Shown here piece by piece: positions 19,253 through 29,172 of a stretch of 43,833 nt of DNA (positions are counted from its first letter, which is position 1; the number at the start of each line of letters is the position of its first letter). Below the pieces are notes generated by a model. The model did no database searches and was not told the DNA's origin. It saw only the letters and a program-made list of their open reading frames with translations. This DNA is from Pseudomonadota bacterium. Its GTDB lineage: Bacteria > Myxococcota_A > UBA796 > GCA-2862545. The DNA is taken from NCBI GenBank assembly GCA_947475315.1, contig CANJMY010000025.1, forward strand, positions 1-43,833. Reading direction: 5' to 3'. Made by a program: the position numbers and the translations under genes.

Positions 19253-19852
19253 TTGACCGACCTGCAGAAAGAGGCTTGGGGCCCCGAGGGCGACGCGTCG
19301 CGTCACCTCGCGACGGAGGTGCTGCGCGCGGCGCTCGTCGCGCTGCCGCCCGCGCCCACGGCGACGCAAGGCGGCGTCGTCGCGCTGCTGGTGAAGCGCC
19401 ACCCGGACGGCTCCCGCACAACCCATGACGACGCGACGCTGTCGGTGGACGACGGCCTCGTGGGCGACGGCTGGTCGCGACGACCGCCGCGCAACGTCGA
19501 GGCCCAAGTGACCGTGATGCGCCGCGACATCGGCGAGGTGATCGCGAACGGCCAGGACCTCACGCTGTTTGGCGACAACGTGATCGTCGACCTGGACTTG
19601 TCGGACGCGAACCTTCCTGCGGGCACGCGGCTGCGCGTCGGCGACGCGGAGGTTGAGGTGACGTCCAAGCCACACAACGGCTGCTCCAAGTACAAGGCGC
19701 GGTTCGGCGCGGACGCGCTTGCGGTGGTCCAGGACCCCGTCACCCGGAATCAGAACCTGCGCGGCATCCACTGGCGCGTCGTGGCGTCCGGACGGGTGTG
19801 GGTCGGCGCGCCGATCGTGGTCCTCGCCCGCGCGCCGCACGCGACGCTCTAG
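19253..19852 (+). CDS. MOSC domain protein
   Basis: The protein has 199 residues from the TTG at 19253, which has GGAGG five bases upstream. A GTG at 19223 would add 10 residues without a ribosome site. The MOSC fold is shown by TVMRRDIGEVIANGQ, DLSDANLPAGTRLRVGDAEVEV and the conserved Cys segment KPHNGCSKYKARFG. Stand-alone MOSC proteins bind or transfer sulfur, often in reactions linked to the molybdenum cofactor (YiiM-like). It is probably cytoplasmic. No molybdoenzyme gene is adjacent. Confidence 0.88.
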   Translation: MTDLQKEAWGPEGDASRHLATEVLRAALVALPPAPTATQGGVVALLVKRHPDGSRTTHDDATLSVDDGLVGDGWSRRPPRNVEAQVTVMRRDIGEVIANGQDLTLFGDNVIVDLDLSDANLPAGTRLRVGDAEVEVTSKPHNGCSKYKARFGADALAVVQDPVTRNQNLRGIHWRVVASGRVWVGAPIVVLARAPHATL

Positions 19853-19908
19853 GTCACGCCTGCGCGGGGCGGTCTCTTCGCGCTCGCCACACGCACAGCG
19901 TCGTCCGC

Positions 19909-21434
19909 TCAGCGCATCGGTTGACCCGGCGCGGGCGCGCCCACCTGATGCGCGGGCAGCACCGTGCCGTCGCTCACACACCGCCAGACCCCGCCGCGCC
20001 AGAAGCCCTCGGCCAGGTCGCACGAGCTGCACCCCTGCTTCCACATGGGATCGGCCTCGGTGCCGGGGCGCTCGATCACCAGCGCCCAGGACACGGCGCC
20101 CTGCGGGGGCACACACACCGGTCGACCGTCGGGCTCGCCGAGACCTGGGTACCAGGGAGGCAGCGCCGTGGTGGGCCACGCCACGTCGCGCGGCGCGAGC
20201 AGGCCACCCGACGTCACCAGCTCGACGTAGTGGTGCGAGGGGATCACCACGATCGCCTCGCCCGGCGCGGCGCGCGTCTTCACGCCCTGCACCACGCCCA
20301 CGAACAGCTGCTGGTCGACGCCGATCTTGATCGGGCCGTCGAACAAGGTCCGTCCCAAGGTGACCATCGCCGCGAAGATCCAGATCTGACGCGCACGCGT
20401 CGGCGTGGCGCGCGAGGCCGTTCCGAGCGCGCCGCCCACCACGATCAGCGGCCAGAACCACACCGCGATCTTCCACGCCGCGAGCCGCTGCGACAGGACC
20501 ACCAGCAAGGCGAGCACGAACACAACCGCCGCGGCCTGACGCCAGCGCCGCAGCTCCGGCGCGGGCGACGGACGCAGCACCTCGATCGGCGCCACCAAGA
20601 GGCATGCGCTGATCAAGAACCCGAACGCGCTATCGTCCGCCGGGTAGAACGTGGACCTGTCGCCCAGCACGGTCAGCCACGGCAGCGCCTGGCCCGCGAC
20701 GAGCAGCAGACCCGCGCCGATCCACGACGCCCACGCGCGACCCGTCGGCGCGGCGAGCCAGCCCAGCAGCACCAGCCAGAGCAGGCAAAGCGGGTTGTCG
20801 AGCGTGGCCAGACCGATCGCCGCGATCACCGGCACGGAGAGCACGTCGCGACGCGGGCTGCGCAGCCACAACGCGAACGCCAGCGCGCCCGACGCCGCCG
20901 CCATCACCGACGCGCGCGCCTCATGAAAGCGCGAGAACGCCGGCGCGAGCGTGGCGACGAACGAGGCGTACGGCGCCAGGCGCGCGTCTACCGCGCGCGC
21001 ACACGCCGCCGCGCACGCGGCCGCGTAGACCAGGAAGAGACCCACGTTGAGCGCCTGCGTCCCCGGCACGCTGCGCTCGGTGCCGGTCGCCAACCGAAGC
21101 ACGTTGTGCGCGAGCGACGGGAAGCCCAGGTCCGCGGTCAGGAAGCTGAGCGTGTCCGCGTCGACGCGACGAAGCGAGCCGATGCTGTCCGGGTCGACGT
21201 AGGGCGTGAGCGCAAGGCCCACGAGCACGACCAGACCGACCACGGCGCCGGGCGCGAAGGTCCGGAGAAAGCCAGCCTTGGGCGCCGCCGCCTGCGCGCC
21301 CGGCGCCAGCCCCCCGCGACGCCAGCGCCACCCAGCCCCCGCGACCCCAGCGCCACCCAGGCCACGGCCAGCGCGGCGCCCGCCACCGGCACCGCGAGGC
21401 GCAGCGACAACACCTCGAAGCTGCTCGGGTTCAC
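19909..21434 (-). CDS. Polytopic membrane protein with periplasmic C-terminal domain (apparent frameshift near the N-terminus)
   Basis: From about 21290 downward the reading frame encodes some eight to ten membrane helices (for example GAVVGLVVLVGLALTPY and FLISACLLVAPIEVL), then a soluble tail of about 130 residues with four Cys (CVPP, CSSC, CVSD). The convincing start is in a different frame: GTG at 21434 with GGAG upstream, giving MNPSSFEVLSLRLAVPVAGA and a helix. The two frames can be joined by adding one base in the C-runs at 21310-21315 or 21336-21340, inside a 26/25-bp tandem repeat. Without that, the only in-frame start (21441) gives an unconvincing Arg/Gly-rich N-terminus. The fold recalls GT-C-type or other polyprenol-linked membrane proteins, but no motif supports a function. 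Either a sequencing slip or a real mutation. Confidence 0.7.
21308..21358. repeat. Two-copy imperfect tandem repeat (26 + 25 bp)
   Basis: Copy 1 (21308-21333) and copy 2 (21334-21358) differ by one C in a C-run (six against five) and by one G/C substitution. It lies at the point where the reading frame of the membrane protein gene changes. Confidence 0.85.
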
Positions 21435-21498
21435 GGCACACTCCGTCCAGGTGGCCTCACCCTACAGCAACCTGCGCGGGCAATCCACCCGTCCCCCT

Positions 21499-23589
21499 CT
21501 AGGGACGCAGCGTCACCTGACGCCCACCCACCAGCTGGGCGGGATCGGTGATGGCGGCGAGCTCGACGCCGTCTCGGTCGAGCAGGCGGATCGCGGTGGG
21601 CGCCTCGCCCGCGGACCAGCCGACGCCGACCAGCGGCGCGCAGGACGCCTGCGGTGAGGTGGAGGACAGCGCAGGCGAGAGCTGTACCCGCCCCGAGTCG
21701 AACTCCACCCGCACCCAAGCCTCGGGGATCAGCCGTGACGTGGTGACGGTGAGGCTCCGGTTATGCGCGGACTCGTTCTCCATCACCATGGGCCCTGAGG
21801 GCGCGCCGTCGTGCGCAGGGTCCTCGGTGTCGAAGTCCACGCCGACCAGGAAGTCCACGTCACCGTCCTCGCCGAGGTCGGTCGCGCACAGCGTCAGCCA
21901 GCTCGCCTCCGGCGCGTCGGGCCAGATCTGCGAGGTCGCGCGGCGGAAGACCGGAACGTGCTCGCCGGGCATCACGACGCCGGTGTTGAGGTAGACCTCC
22001 ACGCGCTCCAGGCCGCGCGCGACGCCACCCGGCGCGGCGTTCTCCCAGTACCCGTCGTCCCAGCCGTCCGCGATCACGATGTCCACGCGGCCATCCTGGT
22101 TGAGGTCCGTGGCGACCACACCCCACGGGATGTGCTCGGTGTCGCCCACGAGGACGGGCGAGCGGGCGCCGTGATCCTGCGGCACGCGCACGCGCGCCTC
22201 AAGCGTCCACTCGTCGAACCGGTCGGGGTTCACGCGGTCGGGCGAGAGCACGGTGAGCAGGTCCTCGAACGTGGTGCTGACGAGCACCTCCATCCATCCG
22301 TCGCCGTTCAGATCCGCGACCGCGGCGCCCATCGGGGCCCGCACCGACAGCTGCTGGTGCGGGTCGAACTCCACGAGCGAGTCGAAGCACACGCCCTGCC
22401 CCTCGTCGTTCATCCGCCGATCAAATCGGACCCGGAGATCGTCGAGCGTCAGGTCTGCGGCGGGGTCCCCTTCGCTCAGCGCGTCGAGGATGTCGGCGAG
22501 CAGGTCGGAGTCAGGGCGCGACGTGGTGACGATGCCCAAGCGCGACGCGATCGCGGCGACGTCTCGCACGCGGCGCAGCGGCGCGTCCGGCGCCAAGGGG
22601 TTGACTGCGTCGAGGGAGCCCGCGTTCGCGCGGAAGAAGCCGGGCCCCGCCCAGCCGAGCGCCGCCAGGTCTTCGTCGGACAGCCCCAAGCGGTCGCTCA
22701 GCGGGCCGCCGATCGGCACGTAGGTGCGCGCGGCGCCGGGCGCGCCCTGCACCAGCATCCCCGCGTCGCCAGTGAACAGGCGCGCATGCGGATCAGAGAC
22801 GTCGTCGTGCAGCACACCCGACGCGACGGCGAACGCGCCCTGCGCGTCCTGGATCAACACCACCACCGCGCCGACGTCGGCGAGGCAGCTCCACGCGCTG
22901 TCACCGGCGAAGGTCAGGAAGTCGACGTCCCCGTCTCCCTCCCAGTCCACCGGCCAGAGCGTGTTCGCGCGCACCGCGCACCCGTCGCCGACGTCCAGCC
23001 CGGTGAACGCGGAGAAGGTCCACGCGCCGTCCCGGTAGCGGTAGACGCCGTCGTCGACGAACAGTTCGTCCACGCCGTCTCCATCCAGATCCCAGGCCGC
23101 GAGGCCACCGTCAATCCTCCCCGGGCTCGCCGCCGGGACGGGCCCCACCACGTCCGCGAGGCCACCGAGCACCGCGCCGTCGGAAATCGACACCCGAGGC
23201 AGCCGCTGACCATCCAGCGCGAGCTGTCCCGTCGCGATCCACACCGGTGGTCCCGCGGCGGTCAGGCGCGCGGTAACCCAAGCCGAACGACGCGCTCCGC
23301 CGGGCCAAGCCACGCTCCAGCCGTCGAAGGGCAGCCGCGCCGCGAAGTGGACACCCGCCAGATCGGGCATCGGCAGCGAGTCCTCCGGTCCAGGTGCGAG
23401 CGGGTCCGGGCAGGTCGGCGGCGGCACGTCGGTGTCCTCGACCACGACGTCGGTGTCGACGACGACGTCCGTGTTGGTGTCGGTGTCGACGGCGTCCGGG
23501 GAGGTGTCCGTGTCCTGCTGGACCGCGGGCGTCCGACAGGCGGCCACCGACGAGAGCAGCAGGGCAAGACGCGCGAGGGAATGCGACAT
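21499..23589 (-). CDS. FG-GAP/VCBS-repeat lipoprotein
   Basis: The protein has 696 residues. The signal peptide MSHSLARLALLLSSVAAC is followed by a very long Asp/Thr tether (about residues 25-55, repeats of DTDT and DTDVVV). At least five FG-GAP/VCBS calcium-binding repeats follow: DLDGDGVDELFV, DWEGDGDVDFLTF, DLNGDGWMEVLVS, DLNQDGRVDIVIADGW and DLGEDGDVDFLVG, so a beta-propeller is expected. The C-terminal 90 residues or so resemble a degenerate ASPIC/UnbV domain (VRVEFDSG, GVGWSAGEAPTAIRLLDRDG). Probably a surface lipoprotein that binds ligand or partner in a calcium-dependent way. Divergent from the small lipoprotein gene at 23661 (71-base gap). Confidence 0.87.
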   Translation of the reverse strand: MSHSLARLALLLSSVAACRTPAVQQDTDTSPDAVDTDTNTDVVVDTDVVVEDTDVPPPTCPDPLAPGPEDSLPMPDLAGVHFAARLPFDGWSVAWPGGARRSAWVTARLTAAGPPVWIATGQLALDGQRLPRVSISDGAVLGGLADVVGPVPAASPGRIDGGLAAWDLDGDGVDELFVDDGVYRYRDGAWTFSAFTGLDVGDGCAVRANTLWPVDWEGDGDVDFLTFAGDSAWSCLADVGAVVVLIQDAQGAFAVASGVLHDDVSDPHARLFTGDAGMLVQGAPGAARTYVPIGGPLSDRLGLSDEDLAALGWAGPGFFRANAGSLDAVNPLAPDAPLRRVRDVAAIASRLGIVTTSRPDSDLLADILDALSEGDPAADLTLDDLRVRFDRRMNDEGQGVCFDSLVEFDPHQQLSVRAPMGAAVADLNGDGWMEVLVSTTFEDLLTVLSPDRVNPDRFDEWTLEARVRVPQDHGARSPVLVGDTEHIPWGVVATDLNQDGRVDIVIADGWDDGYWENAAPGGVARGLERVEVYLNTGVVMPGEHVPVFRRATSQIWPDAPEASWLTLCATDLGEDGDVDFLVGVDFDTEDPAHDGAPSGPMVMENESAHNRSLTVTTSRLIPEAWVRVEFDSGRVQLSPALSSTSPQASCAPLVGVGWSAGEAPTAIRLLDRDGVELAAITDPAQLVGGRQVTLRP

Positions 23590-23660
23590 TCCGCTAGCCT
23601 ACCTCAGCTTAGTGGCCGCCCGCCACGCGGCGCCCGCGCCGTCCGTGCTACCGTAGTGGG

Positions 23661-24239
23661 ATGCGGTCTGCTCGAGCCTCGTTCCTGCTGTGGATCTGCG
23701 CGTGCCACGCGCCGCGGCCGACCTCCGACACGGCGGGATCGACCCCTGATTCGTCCGACACACACGGGGCGAACGCCGACACGGACGTCGCGCGGGACAC
23801 CGATCTTCGAGACACCGACCTTGCGTGCGCGCCGAACCTGCAGCTTGGCACCGGCGAAGGCGCGACGTTCGACACGGTGGTCCGTGACGACACGCTCTCC
23901 GTGCACTTTGGCCCGCAAGGTGGCTTCCACGTGTTCGGCGGCGTGAGGTTTGGGTGCGCGGGCGCGCACGCGCTCGGGCGCTTCGCGGTGCTCGACGGCG
24001 ACGGCGCGCAGATCGCCGGCAACGTCGACTTGGTCCCGCTCGACGTGATCGCGACGTGCACCACGGACGATCACGCGGTCGTGACCTGCGCGGGGCAGCA
24101 GATCATCTTCACCGTGTCGAACCCGGACGTCGGCGACGCGGCGTTCTTTGGGGCGTCGTACCGACTGGCGGCGGACGTGACCGGCGCGGGCCACGCGGAG
24201 GTGTCGATCCGACTCAGCGACCCGCGGATGGCTCCGTAA
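23661..24239 (+). CDS. Small lipoprotein with Asp/Thr-rich linker
   Basis: The protein has 192 residues. The signal sequence MRSARASFLLWICAC is followed by an Asp/Thr-rich stretch (ADTDVARDTDLRDTDLAC). The mature part (residues about 60-192) is a beta-rich domain with three Cys (VRFGCAGAHALG, VIATCTTDDHAVVTCAG). It recalls small lipoproteins of unknown function seen in Myxococcota. The 3' end overlaps convergently by 26 bases with the extended SGNH reading frame. Confidence 0.72.
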   Translation: MRSARASFLLWICACHAPRPTSDTAGSTPDSSDTHGANADTDVARDTDLRDTDLACAPNLQLGTGEGATFDTVVRDDTLSVHFGPQGGFHVFGGVRFGCAGAHALGRFAVLDGDGAQIAGNVDLVPLDVIATCTTDDHAVVTCAGQQIIFTVSNPDVGDAAFFGASYRLAADVTGAGHAEVSIRLSDPRMAP

Positions 24240-25377
24240 GCGCTGGCGCCGCCACCGCACCGCCAAGCCGCGCCATGAGCGCGTCATGCGCGGCGAGCGT
24301 GTCGGCCGTGCTCCGCGCCAGCTCGGCGGAGCCGTTGCGCGACATGTGCAGGTAGTCGACGAACAGGCTGTCATCGAACGGAAGCTGACGTCGCTCCTAG
24401 TCGCGCTGAAGGTCGATCACCACCACGTCGTCGCCGTCGGCCATCGCACGGACGCGGTCTTGTAGCTGCGTGTCGGCGCGCAGATCCGGGGAGACGATCT
24501 CAGCGTCGCGCGCGGCCACCAGCAGCCGGATGCGCGCGGCGTAATCGGTGGTGGCGAGCCCGGCGCGCCACACGTCCGTCGTGGTCTTGAGCGCGCCGTA
24601 GGGTTCACGCTCCAAGTTGCCGGCCGGCGTGTAGAACGCGACCGCAGCGCCGCTCTCCCGCACGCGCCTGGCGATCTGACGCGCGTTGTGCCCCCACGCG
24701 TTCGTGAGCGTAGCCTTGGCGCCAGGGAACGGATCGTCGGGCAGCGACACCAGCCCGGCCCGCTGCGCCGCGAGCCCGAGCGACGCGCCCGCGCCGCGCT
24801 CGAACCACGCGTACCCTTCGTCCACGCCCCAGTAAGCGCGCGCTCGGAACGGCAGACGCCACAGCCAGATCACCGTGCGCTGAAAGCGCAAGTCACGCGT
24901 GACGTAGCTGAAGAACGCGTTCGTGTAGTCGTTGTGCCCGCTGTACACGAGCACCAGCGACGGGTGACGTCCGGTTTGGTCATACGCGTCCAGCACCGCG
25001 TCGACGCGCGCAGAGATCGACCGCGAGGTCCAGCCCGAGGTGCCGTAGTTTGAGATCTGCACCTGCAGCCCGCGCGCCGCGAGCGCCGGTTCAAGCGCCA
25101 TGCGGAGCAGCTCAGGCTCCATGCCAACGGTCGACTCGCCGAACACCAGCACCTCGGGCGCGCCGTCTTGCGCCGGCAGCGTCAGCTCGACGTCCGCCGT
25201 GGGGCCAGGATCGCGGGTGATCGCCACCGGAAGGTCGGCGACGATCGCGGCGGCGTCCACGTGTCGATAGGTCCACACGTCCATGCCGAACGGGACGACG
25301 ATCGCCAGCAGCACGCCCCAGCAAGCCGCGATGAAGGCGGCCCCGAGCGCGCGCACGACCGGTCGGACTTCCGCCAA
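24214..25377 (-). pseudogene. Membrane-anchored SGNH/GDSL-type protein split by an in-frame amber codon
   Basis: Reading from the TTG at 25377, a 326-residue chain ends at TAG (24397-24399). In the same frame the next 60 codons (24396-24217) stay open to a TGA at 24214-24216 and encode exactly the missing end of the fold. N-terminal membrane helix: about 8-30 (ALGAAFIAACWGVLLAIVVP). SGNH blocks: VLVFGESTVGM (block I with FGES), ISNYGTSGWTS (block II), VLVYSGHNDYTN (block III, GHND) and, after the stop, DSLFVDYLHMSRNG, which holds the catalytic Asp-x-x-His pair. With the stop honoured, the enzyme loses its Asp-His and should be inactive. Readthrough would give 386 residues. It may be a recent pseudogene, a sequencing error or suppressible. 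Such proteins act as O-acetyl- or lipid-esterases, or as acyl carriers. Confidence 0.85.
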
Positions 25378-25514
25378 GGTTCACCGCCGCACCGCGACGA
25401 AGTGGCGCTCACGCGTCGCCCGGCGGGCGGACTGAACGTACCACACTCCGTGGTGGCCTCCAAGGATGCACGAGCGCCGACCATGGGCCGTTTTAAGATG
25501 CAGCCCGGAAGCCA

Positions 25515-25540
25515 TGAAACCACGACGTAAGGTGATTTCA
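25515..25540. promoter_or_regulatory. Imperfect inverted repeat upstream of the hybrid kinase
   Basis: TGAAACCAC (25515-25523) and GTGATTTCA (25532-25540) are inverted, with one mismatch and an 8-base spacer. They lie in the 204-base divergent gap between the SGNH gene and the hybrid histidine kinase. A second short inverted repeat ACCAC-N5-GTGGT is at 25440-25454. Possible regulator sites; no cognate protein is known. Confidence 0.3.
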
Positions 25541-25581
25541 AGAGACTTGATCTGGGGATTGTAGTCCACCATCGGAGCCAC

Positions 25582-28500
25582 ATGACGACCCGTCGCGCAG
25601 GCGAACTCGTGGACGCGCAGCCCCCTCCAGCGGAGGAGGGGCACGCCGGTCCGCGGGACGGCCAGGCGGCGGCCGCGCGAGGGTCACTCGTGCTTGTCCG
25701 CGACATGATCCAGCATCACCCGTCGATCATGCTGGTCATTGACCCGGTCGCCGACGCGATCGTGGACGCCAATGACGCGGCGCTCAGCTTCTACGGGCTC
25801 ACGCGCGAAGCGTTTCTGTCCGCGCCGCTCTGCGAGCGCGTGATCGATCCGGGCACGCACCGCACGGCGAGCGGGGCGCAGCGGCAGGTCGTCGTGCAGG
25901 TCGGACCCGTTCCCACGAACGGACGCGCGCTGGAGCTGTGGGTGGTGACCGACGCGACCGCGCAGCACTTGGCGAACCAGGACGCGAAGCGCGTCGCCTT
26001 CCGCCTCCGGGAAGCGGAGCGCATGGCCAAGCTCGGCACATGGGACGCCGAGGTACCCGACGGGCGTGTGAAGCTCTCCGACGGCCTGTGCGAGATCTAC
26101 GGCCGCGCACCCCTGGACGCGGAGAGCGTGACCGGCTGGTTCCTCCAGGTCACCCACCCGGACGACCGCGCGGACATGGAGGCGTGGAAGGCGTCGATGG
26201 ACGGCGGGCACGGGCCCAGCGCCCACGCTTTCCGGGTGGTCCGGCCAGACGGATCGATCCGGCACGTGCGCGGCAACGCCAGCCTCACGTTGGGTGCAGA
26301 CGGCATGCCCGAGCGCGCGCTCGGCGTGGTCCAGGATGTCACGGCCGAGGTCGAGGGCGTCCAGGCGCTGCGCGATCGCGAGGAGCGCCTCCAGCTCGCG
26401 GTGGCCGCCGGTCGGCACGGGCTCTTCGACCTGGACCTGGTCTCCGGCAAGGCGGTCGTGAACGACGAGTACGCGACCATGCTCGGCTACGACCCGCGCA
26501 CGTTCGTCGAGACCAACCAGGCGTGGCGAGAGCGCGTTCACCCCGACGACCTGGAACATGTCGCCGTGATCTTGGAGGACTACGTCTCTGGCCGCACGCC
26601 CGAGTACCACGCCGAGCTTAGGCAGCGAACCGCGAACGGCGACTGGCTCTGGATCTTGTCCACCGGAAAGATCGTGGACCTGACACCCGGCGGGACGCCG
26701 AGCCGCATGCTGGGCACGCACACCGACATCTCTGAGCTCAAGCGCAACGAAGAGCGCGTCGCCCGCCACGCGGCCCGCGCGCGCGCGCTCCTGGAGCTGT
26801 CTCAGCTTGCGGTGGACCGAGGCGAGCACGCGTTCCTGGTGGAGAGCTTGACGATCGCGGAGAGGCTCACCCAGAGCCAGATCGCGTTCGCGCACTTCGT
26901 CAACGACGACCAGCAGACGCTGGAGCTGACGGCGTGGTCCAAGTTGACGCTCACCGGCTGTGAGGCCGTGCTCGATAGCCACTACCCCATCGACGCCGCC
27001 GGGGTGTGGGCCGACGCGGTCCGTCACCGCGCGCCGGTGGTGATCAACGACTACCCGACGAACCCCACCAACCACGGCCTGCCGTCAGGCCACGCGCCCC
27101 TCGCGCGGGCGGTGACCGTCCCCGTGCTCCACGACGGCGGCGTGCGGATGGTGCTCGGGGTGGGGAACCGATCGACGGACTACGAGCCGTTCGACGTCGA
27201 GACCCTCCAGCTGTTGAGCGAACGCATCTGGCAGATCGTGGCGCAGCGTCGCTCCATCGCCGCGGTGGCTGAGGGTGCGCGGTTCAACTCGCTCCTGCTT
27301 GAGAACTTGGCCGAAGGCGTGGTCGCCTGCGACGCGCAGGGTCGCCTCAGCGTGTTCAACAAGAGCGCGCGCGCGTGGCACGGCGCCCCACACAATCCCC
27401 TGCTCTCCCCGGAGAGCTGGGCCGCCAGCTACGACCTGTACGAGGAGGACGGGGTCACGCCGCTGGACACGGAGCGCATCCCACTGAAGCGCGCGTTCAA
27501 CGGCGAGGCGGTGGTCGACGCCGTGATCTGCATCTTGGCGAAGGGTCAGGCACCCAGGCTCGCGCTGTGTAGCGGCGGACCGATCTTCGACGACGCAGGC
27601 GCCAAGGTGGGCGCGCTCATGGTGCTTCACGACGTCACAGAGATCTCCGCGTCCCGGGCGAAGCAGAGCTTGCAGAGCGCGGCGCTGGACGCCGCGGCGA
27701 ACGCGATCATGATCACGGATCGGGACGGTCGAATGGAGTGGGCGAACCCCGCGTTCACCGAGCTGACCGGCTTTGATGTGGACGAGGCGCTGGGCCGCAA
27801 CCCGCGCGAGCTTCTCCGTTCTGGCACCCATAATCCTAGCTTCTATGCGGAGATGTGGTCGACGATCGCCGGCGGGCGCGTGTGGAGCGGTGAGCTCACC
27901 AACCAGCGCAAGGACGGCACGCTCTACCCCGAGGCCATGACCATCACGCCCGTCCGCGACGCGAGCGGCGAGATCAAGCACTTCATCGCGATCAAGCGCG
28001 CGCTGACCGCGGAGCGTGCGCTCCAGGCGCAGCTGATGCAGGCGCAGAAGATGGAGAGCGTCGGGCGACTGGCCGGCGGCATCGCGCATGACTTCAACAA
28101 CCTGCTCACCGTCATCAACGGGACGATCGAGCTCAGCCTGTCGGAGATGACGCGCGACGATCCGCTCTACGAAGACCTGGAAGAGGTGCGCACGGCCGCC
28201 GGACGCGCCGCCACCCTCACGCGCCAACTGCTCGCATTCAGCCGCCAGCAGATCCTCAAGCGTGAGCCGATCCGACTGGACGGCGTGATCCGCGATCTGT
28301 CCAAGATGTTGAGGCGCCTGATCGGCGAAGACATCGAGCTGGTGACCACCTTGGAGCCCAGCGGGACCGTACTCGCGGACGCAGGCCAGATCGAGCAGGT
28401 GATCGTCAACCTGGTGGTCAACGCGCGGGACGCCATGCCGACCGGCGGTCGACTGGAGATCTCCACGCGCGACGTCTGCTGGGAGGCCGGCGATCCGCTG

Positions 28501-29169
28501 CGCGATCCGGCGATCGCCCCCGGCTGCTACGTCGAGGTCAAGGTCAGCGACAGCGGGCTCGGCATGGACGCCGCCACCCAGGCGCGCCTCTTCGAGCCGT
28601 TCTTCACCACCAAGGAGGTCGGTAAGGGCACGGGCCTCGGACTCGCGACCGTCTACGGGATCGTCAGCCAGACCGGCGGGCGAATCCTCGCGAAAAGCGG
28701 GATCGGCAAGGGCACCACGTTCCTCATCCTCCTGCCGCTGACGGACGCGCCCGCCACGACGACCGTCGCCCCCGCGCCCGCGCCCATGCCCGCCGCGCGC
28801 CGTCACGCGGTGATGATCGTCGACGACGAGCCCGCCTTGCGTGGACTCGCTGAGCGGATGCTCGTGCGTGAGGGCTACGAGGTCCTCGCGGCGCAGAACG
28901 GGTTCGAGGCGCTGCGGATGCTGGACCGCGACGACGCACCGAGCATCGACCTGCTGCTGACCGACATCATCATGCCGGGGATGAGCGGCGCAGAGCTCGT
29001 CGCAAAGCTGCGTGTTCGGCGCGCCGATCTCCGCGTGCTGTTCATGTCCGGCTACACGGACGACCGGGTGGTGCACCATGGCGTGGACCCGCGCGACGAC
29101 CTGCTGAACAAGCCATTCACCGTCGCTGAGCTGACGCAGCGCGTGGCCGCCGCGCTCGATCAGAGCTGA
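25582..29169 (+). CDS. Hybrid histidine kinase: PAS x5 with GAF, HisKA, HATPase, receiver
   Basis: The protein has 1195 residues and no membrane helix, so it should be soluble. Domain order: PAS-like (about 37-130), PAS (136-260, VTHPDDRADMEAW), PAS (266-390, RVHPDDLEHVA), GAF (about 397-560), PAS (about 568-690), PAS (699-815, ITDRDGRMEWANPAFTELTG), HisKA with His836 (GGIAHDFNNLLT), HATPase (about 937-1055, NARDAMPTGG, DSGLGMD, GKGTGLGLATVYG) and a C-terminal receiver (about 1074-1190) with Asp1128 in LLTDIIMPGM. It should sense several small molecules, autophosphorylate on His836 and pass phosphate to its own receiver. No separate output regulator lies nearby. Start ATG at 25582 with CGGAG nearby. 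It ends three bases before the convergent TetR gene. Confidence 0.95.
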   Translation: MTTRRAGELVDAQPPPAEEGHAGPRDGQAAAARGSLVLVRDMIQHHPSIMLVIDPVADAIVDANDAALSFYGLTREAFLSAPLCERVIDPGTHRTASGAQRQVVVQVGPVPTNGRALELWVVTDATAQHLANQDAKRVAFRLREAERMAKLGTWDAEVPDGRVKLSDGLCEIYGRAPLDAESVTGWFLQVTHPDDRADMEAWKASMDGGHGPSAHAFRVVRPDGSIRHVRGNASLTLGADGMPERALGVVQDVTAEVEGVQALRDREERLQLAVAAGRHGLFDLDLVSGKAVVNDEYATMLGYDPRTFVETNQAWRERVHPDDLEHVAVILEDYVSGRTPEYHAELRQRTANGDWLWILSTGKIVDLTPGGTPSRMLGTHTDISELKRNEERVARHAARARALLELSQLAVDRGEHAFLVESLTIAERLTQSQIAFAHFVNDDQQTLELTAWSKLTLTGCEAVLDSHYPIDAAGVWADAVRHRAPVVINDYPTNPTNHGLPSGHAPLARAVTVPVLHDGGVRMVLGVGNRSTDYEPFDVETLQLLSERIWQIVAQRRSIAAVAEGARFNSLLLENLAEGVVACDAQGRLSVFNKSARAWHGAPHNPLLSPESWAASYDLYEEDGVTPLDTERIPLKRAFNGEAVVDAVICILAKGQAPRLALCSGGPIFDDAGAKVGALMVLHDVTEISASRAKQSLQSAALDAAANAIMITDRDGRMEWANPAFTELTGFDVDEALGRNPRELLRSGTHNPSFYAEMWSTIAGGRVWSGELTNQRKDGTLYPEAMTITPVRDASGEIKHFIAIKRALTAERALQAQLMQAQKMESVGRLAGGIAHDFNNLLTVINGTIELSLSEMTRDDPLYEDLEEVRTAAGRAATLTRQLLAFSRQQILKREPIRLDGVIRDLSKMLRRLIGEDIELVTTLEPSGTVLADAGQIEQVIVNLVVNARDAMPTGGRLEISTRDVCWEAGDPLRDPAIAPGCYVEVKVSDSGLGMDAATQARLFEPFFTTKEVGKGTGLGLATVYGIVSQTGGRILAKSGIGKGTTFLILLPLTDAPATTTVAPAPAPMPAARRHAVMIVDDEPALRGLAERMLVREGYEVLAAQNGFEALRMLDRDDAPSIDLLLTDIIMPGMSGAELVAKLRVRRADLRVLFMSGYTDDRVVHHGVDPRDDLLNKPFTVAELTQRVAAALDQS

Positions 29170-29172
29170 TCG

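Noticed and set aside
25455-25470. Sigma54-like TGGC...TGC in the divergent region before the hybrid kinase
   Set aside because: The GG and GC dinucleotides are 11 bases apart, not the required 10.
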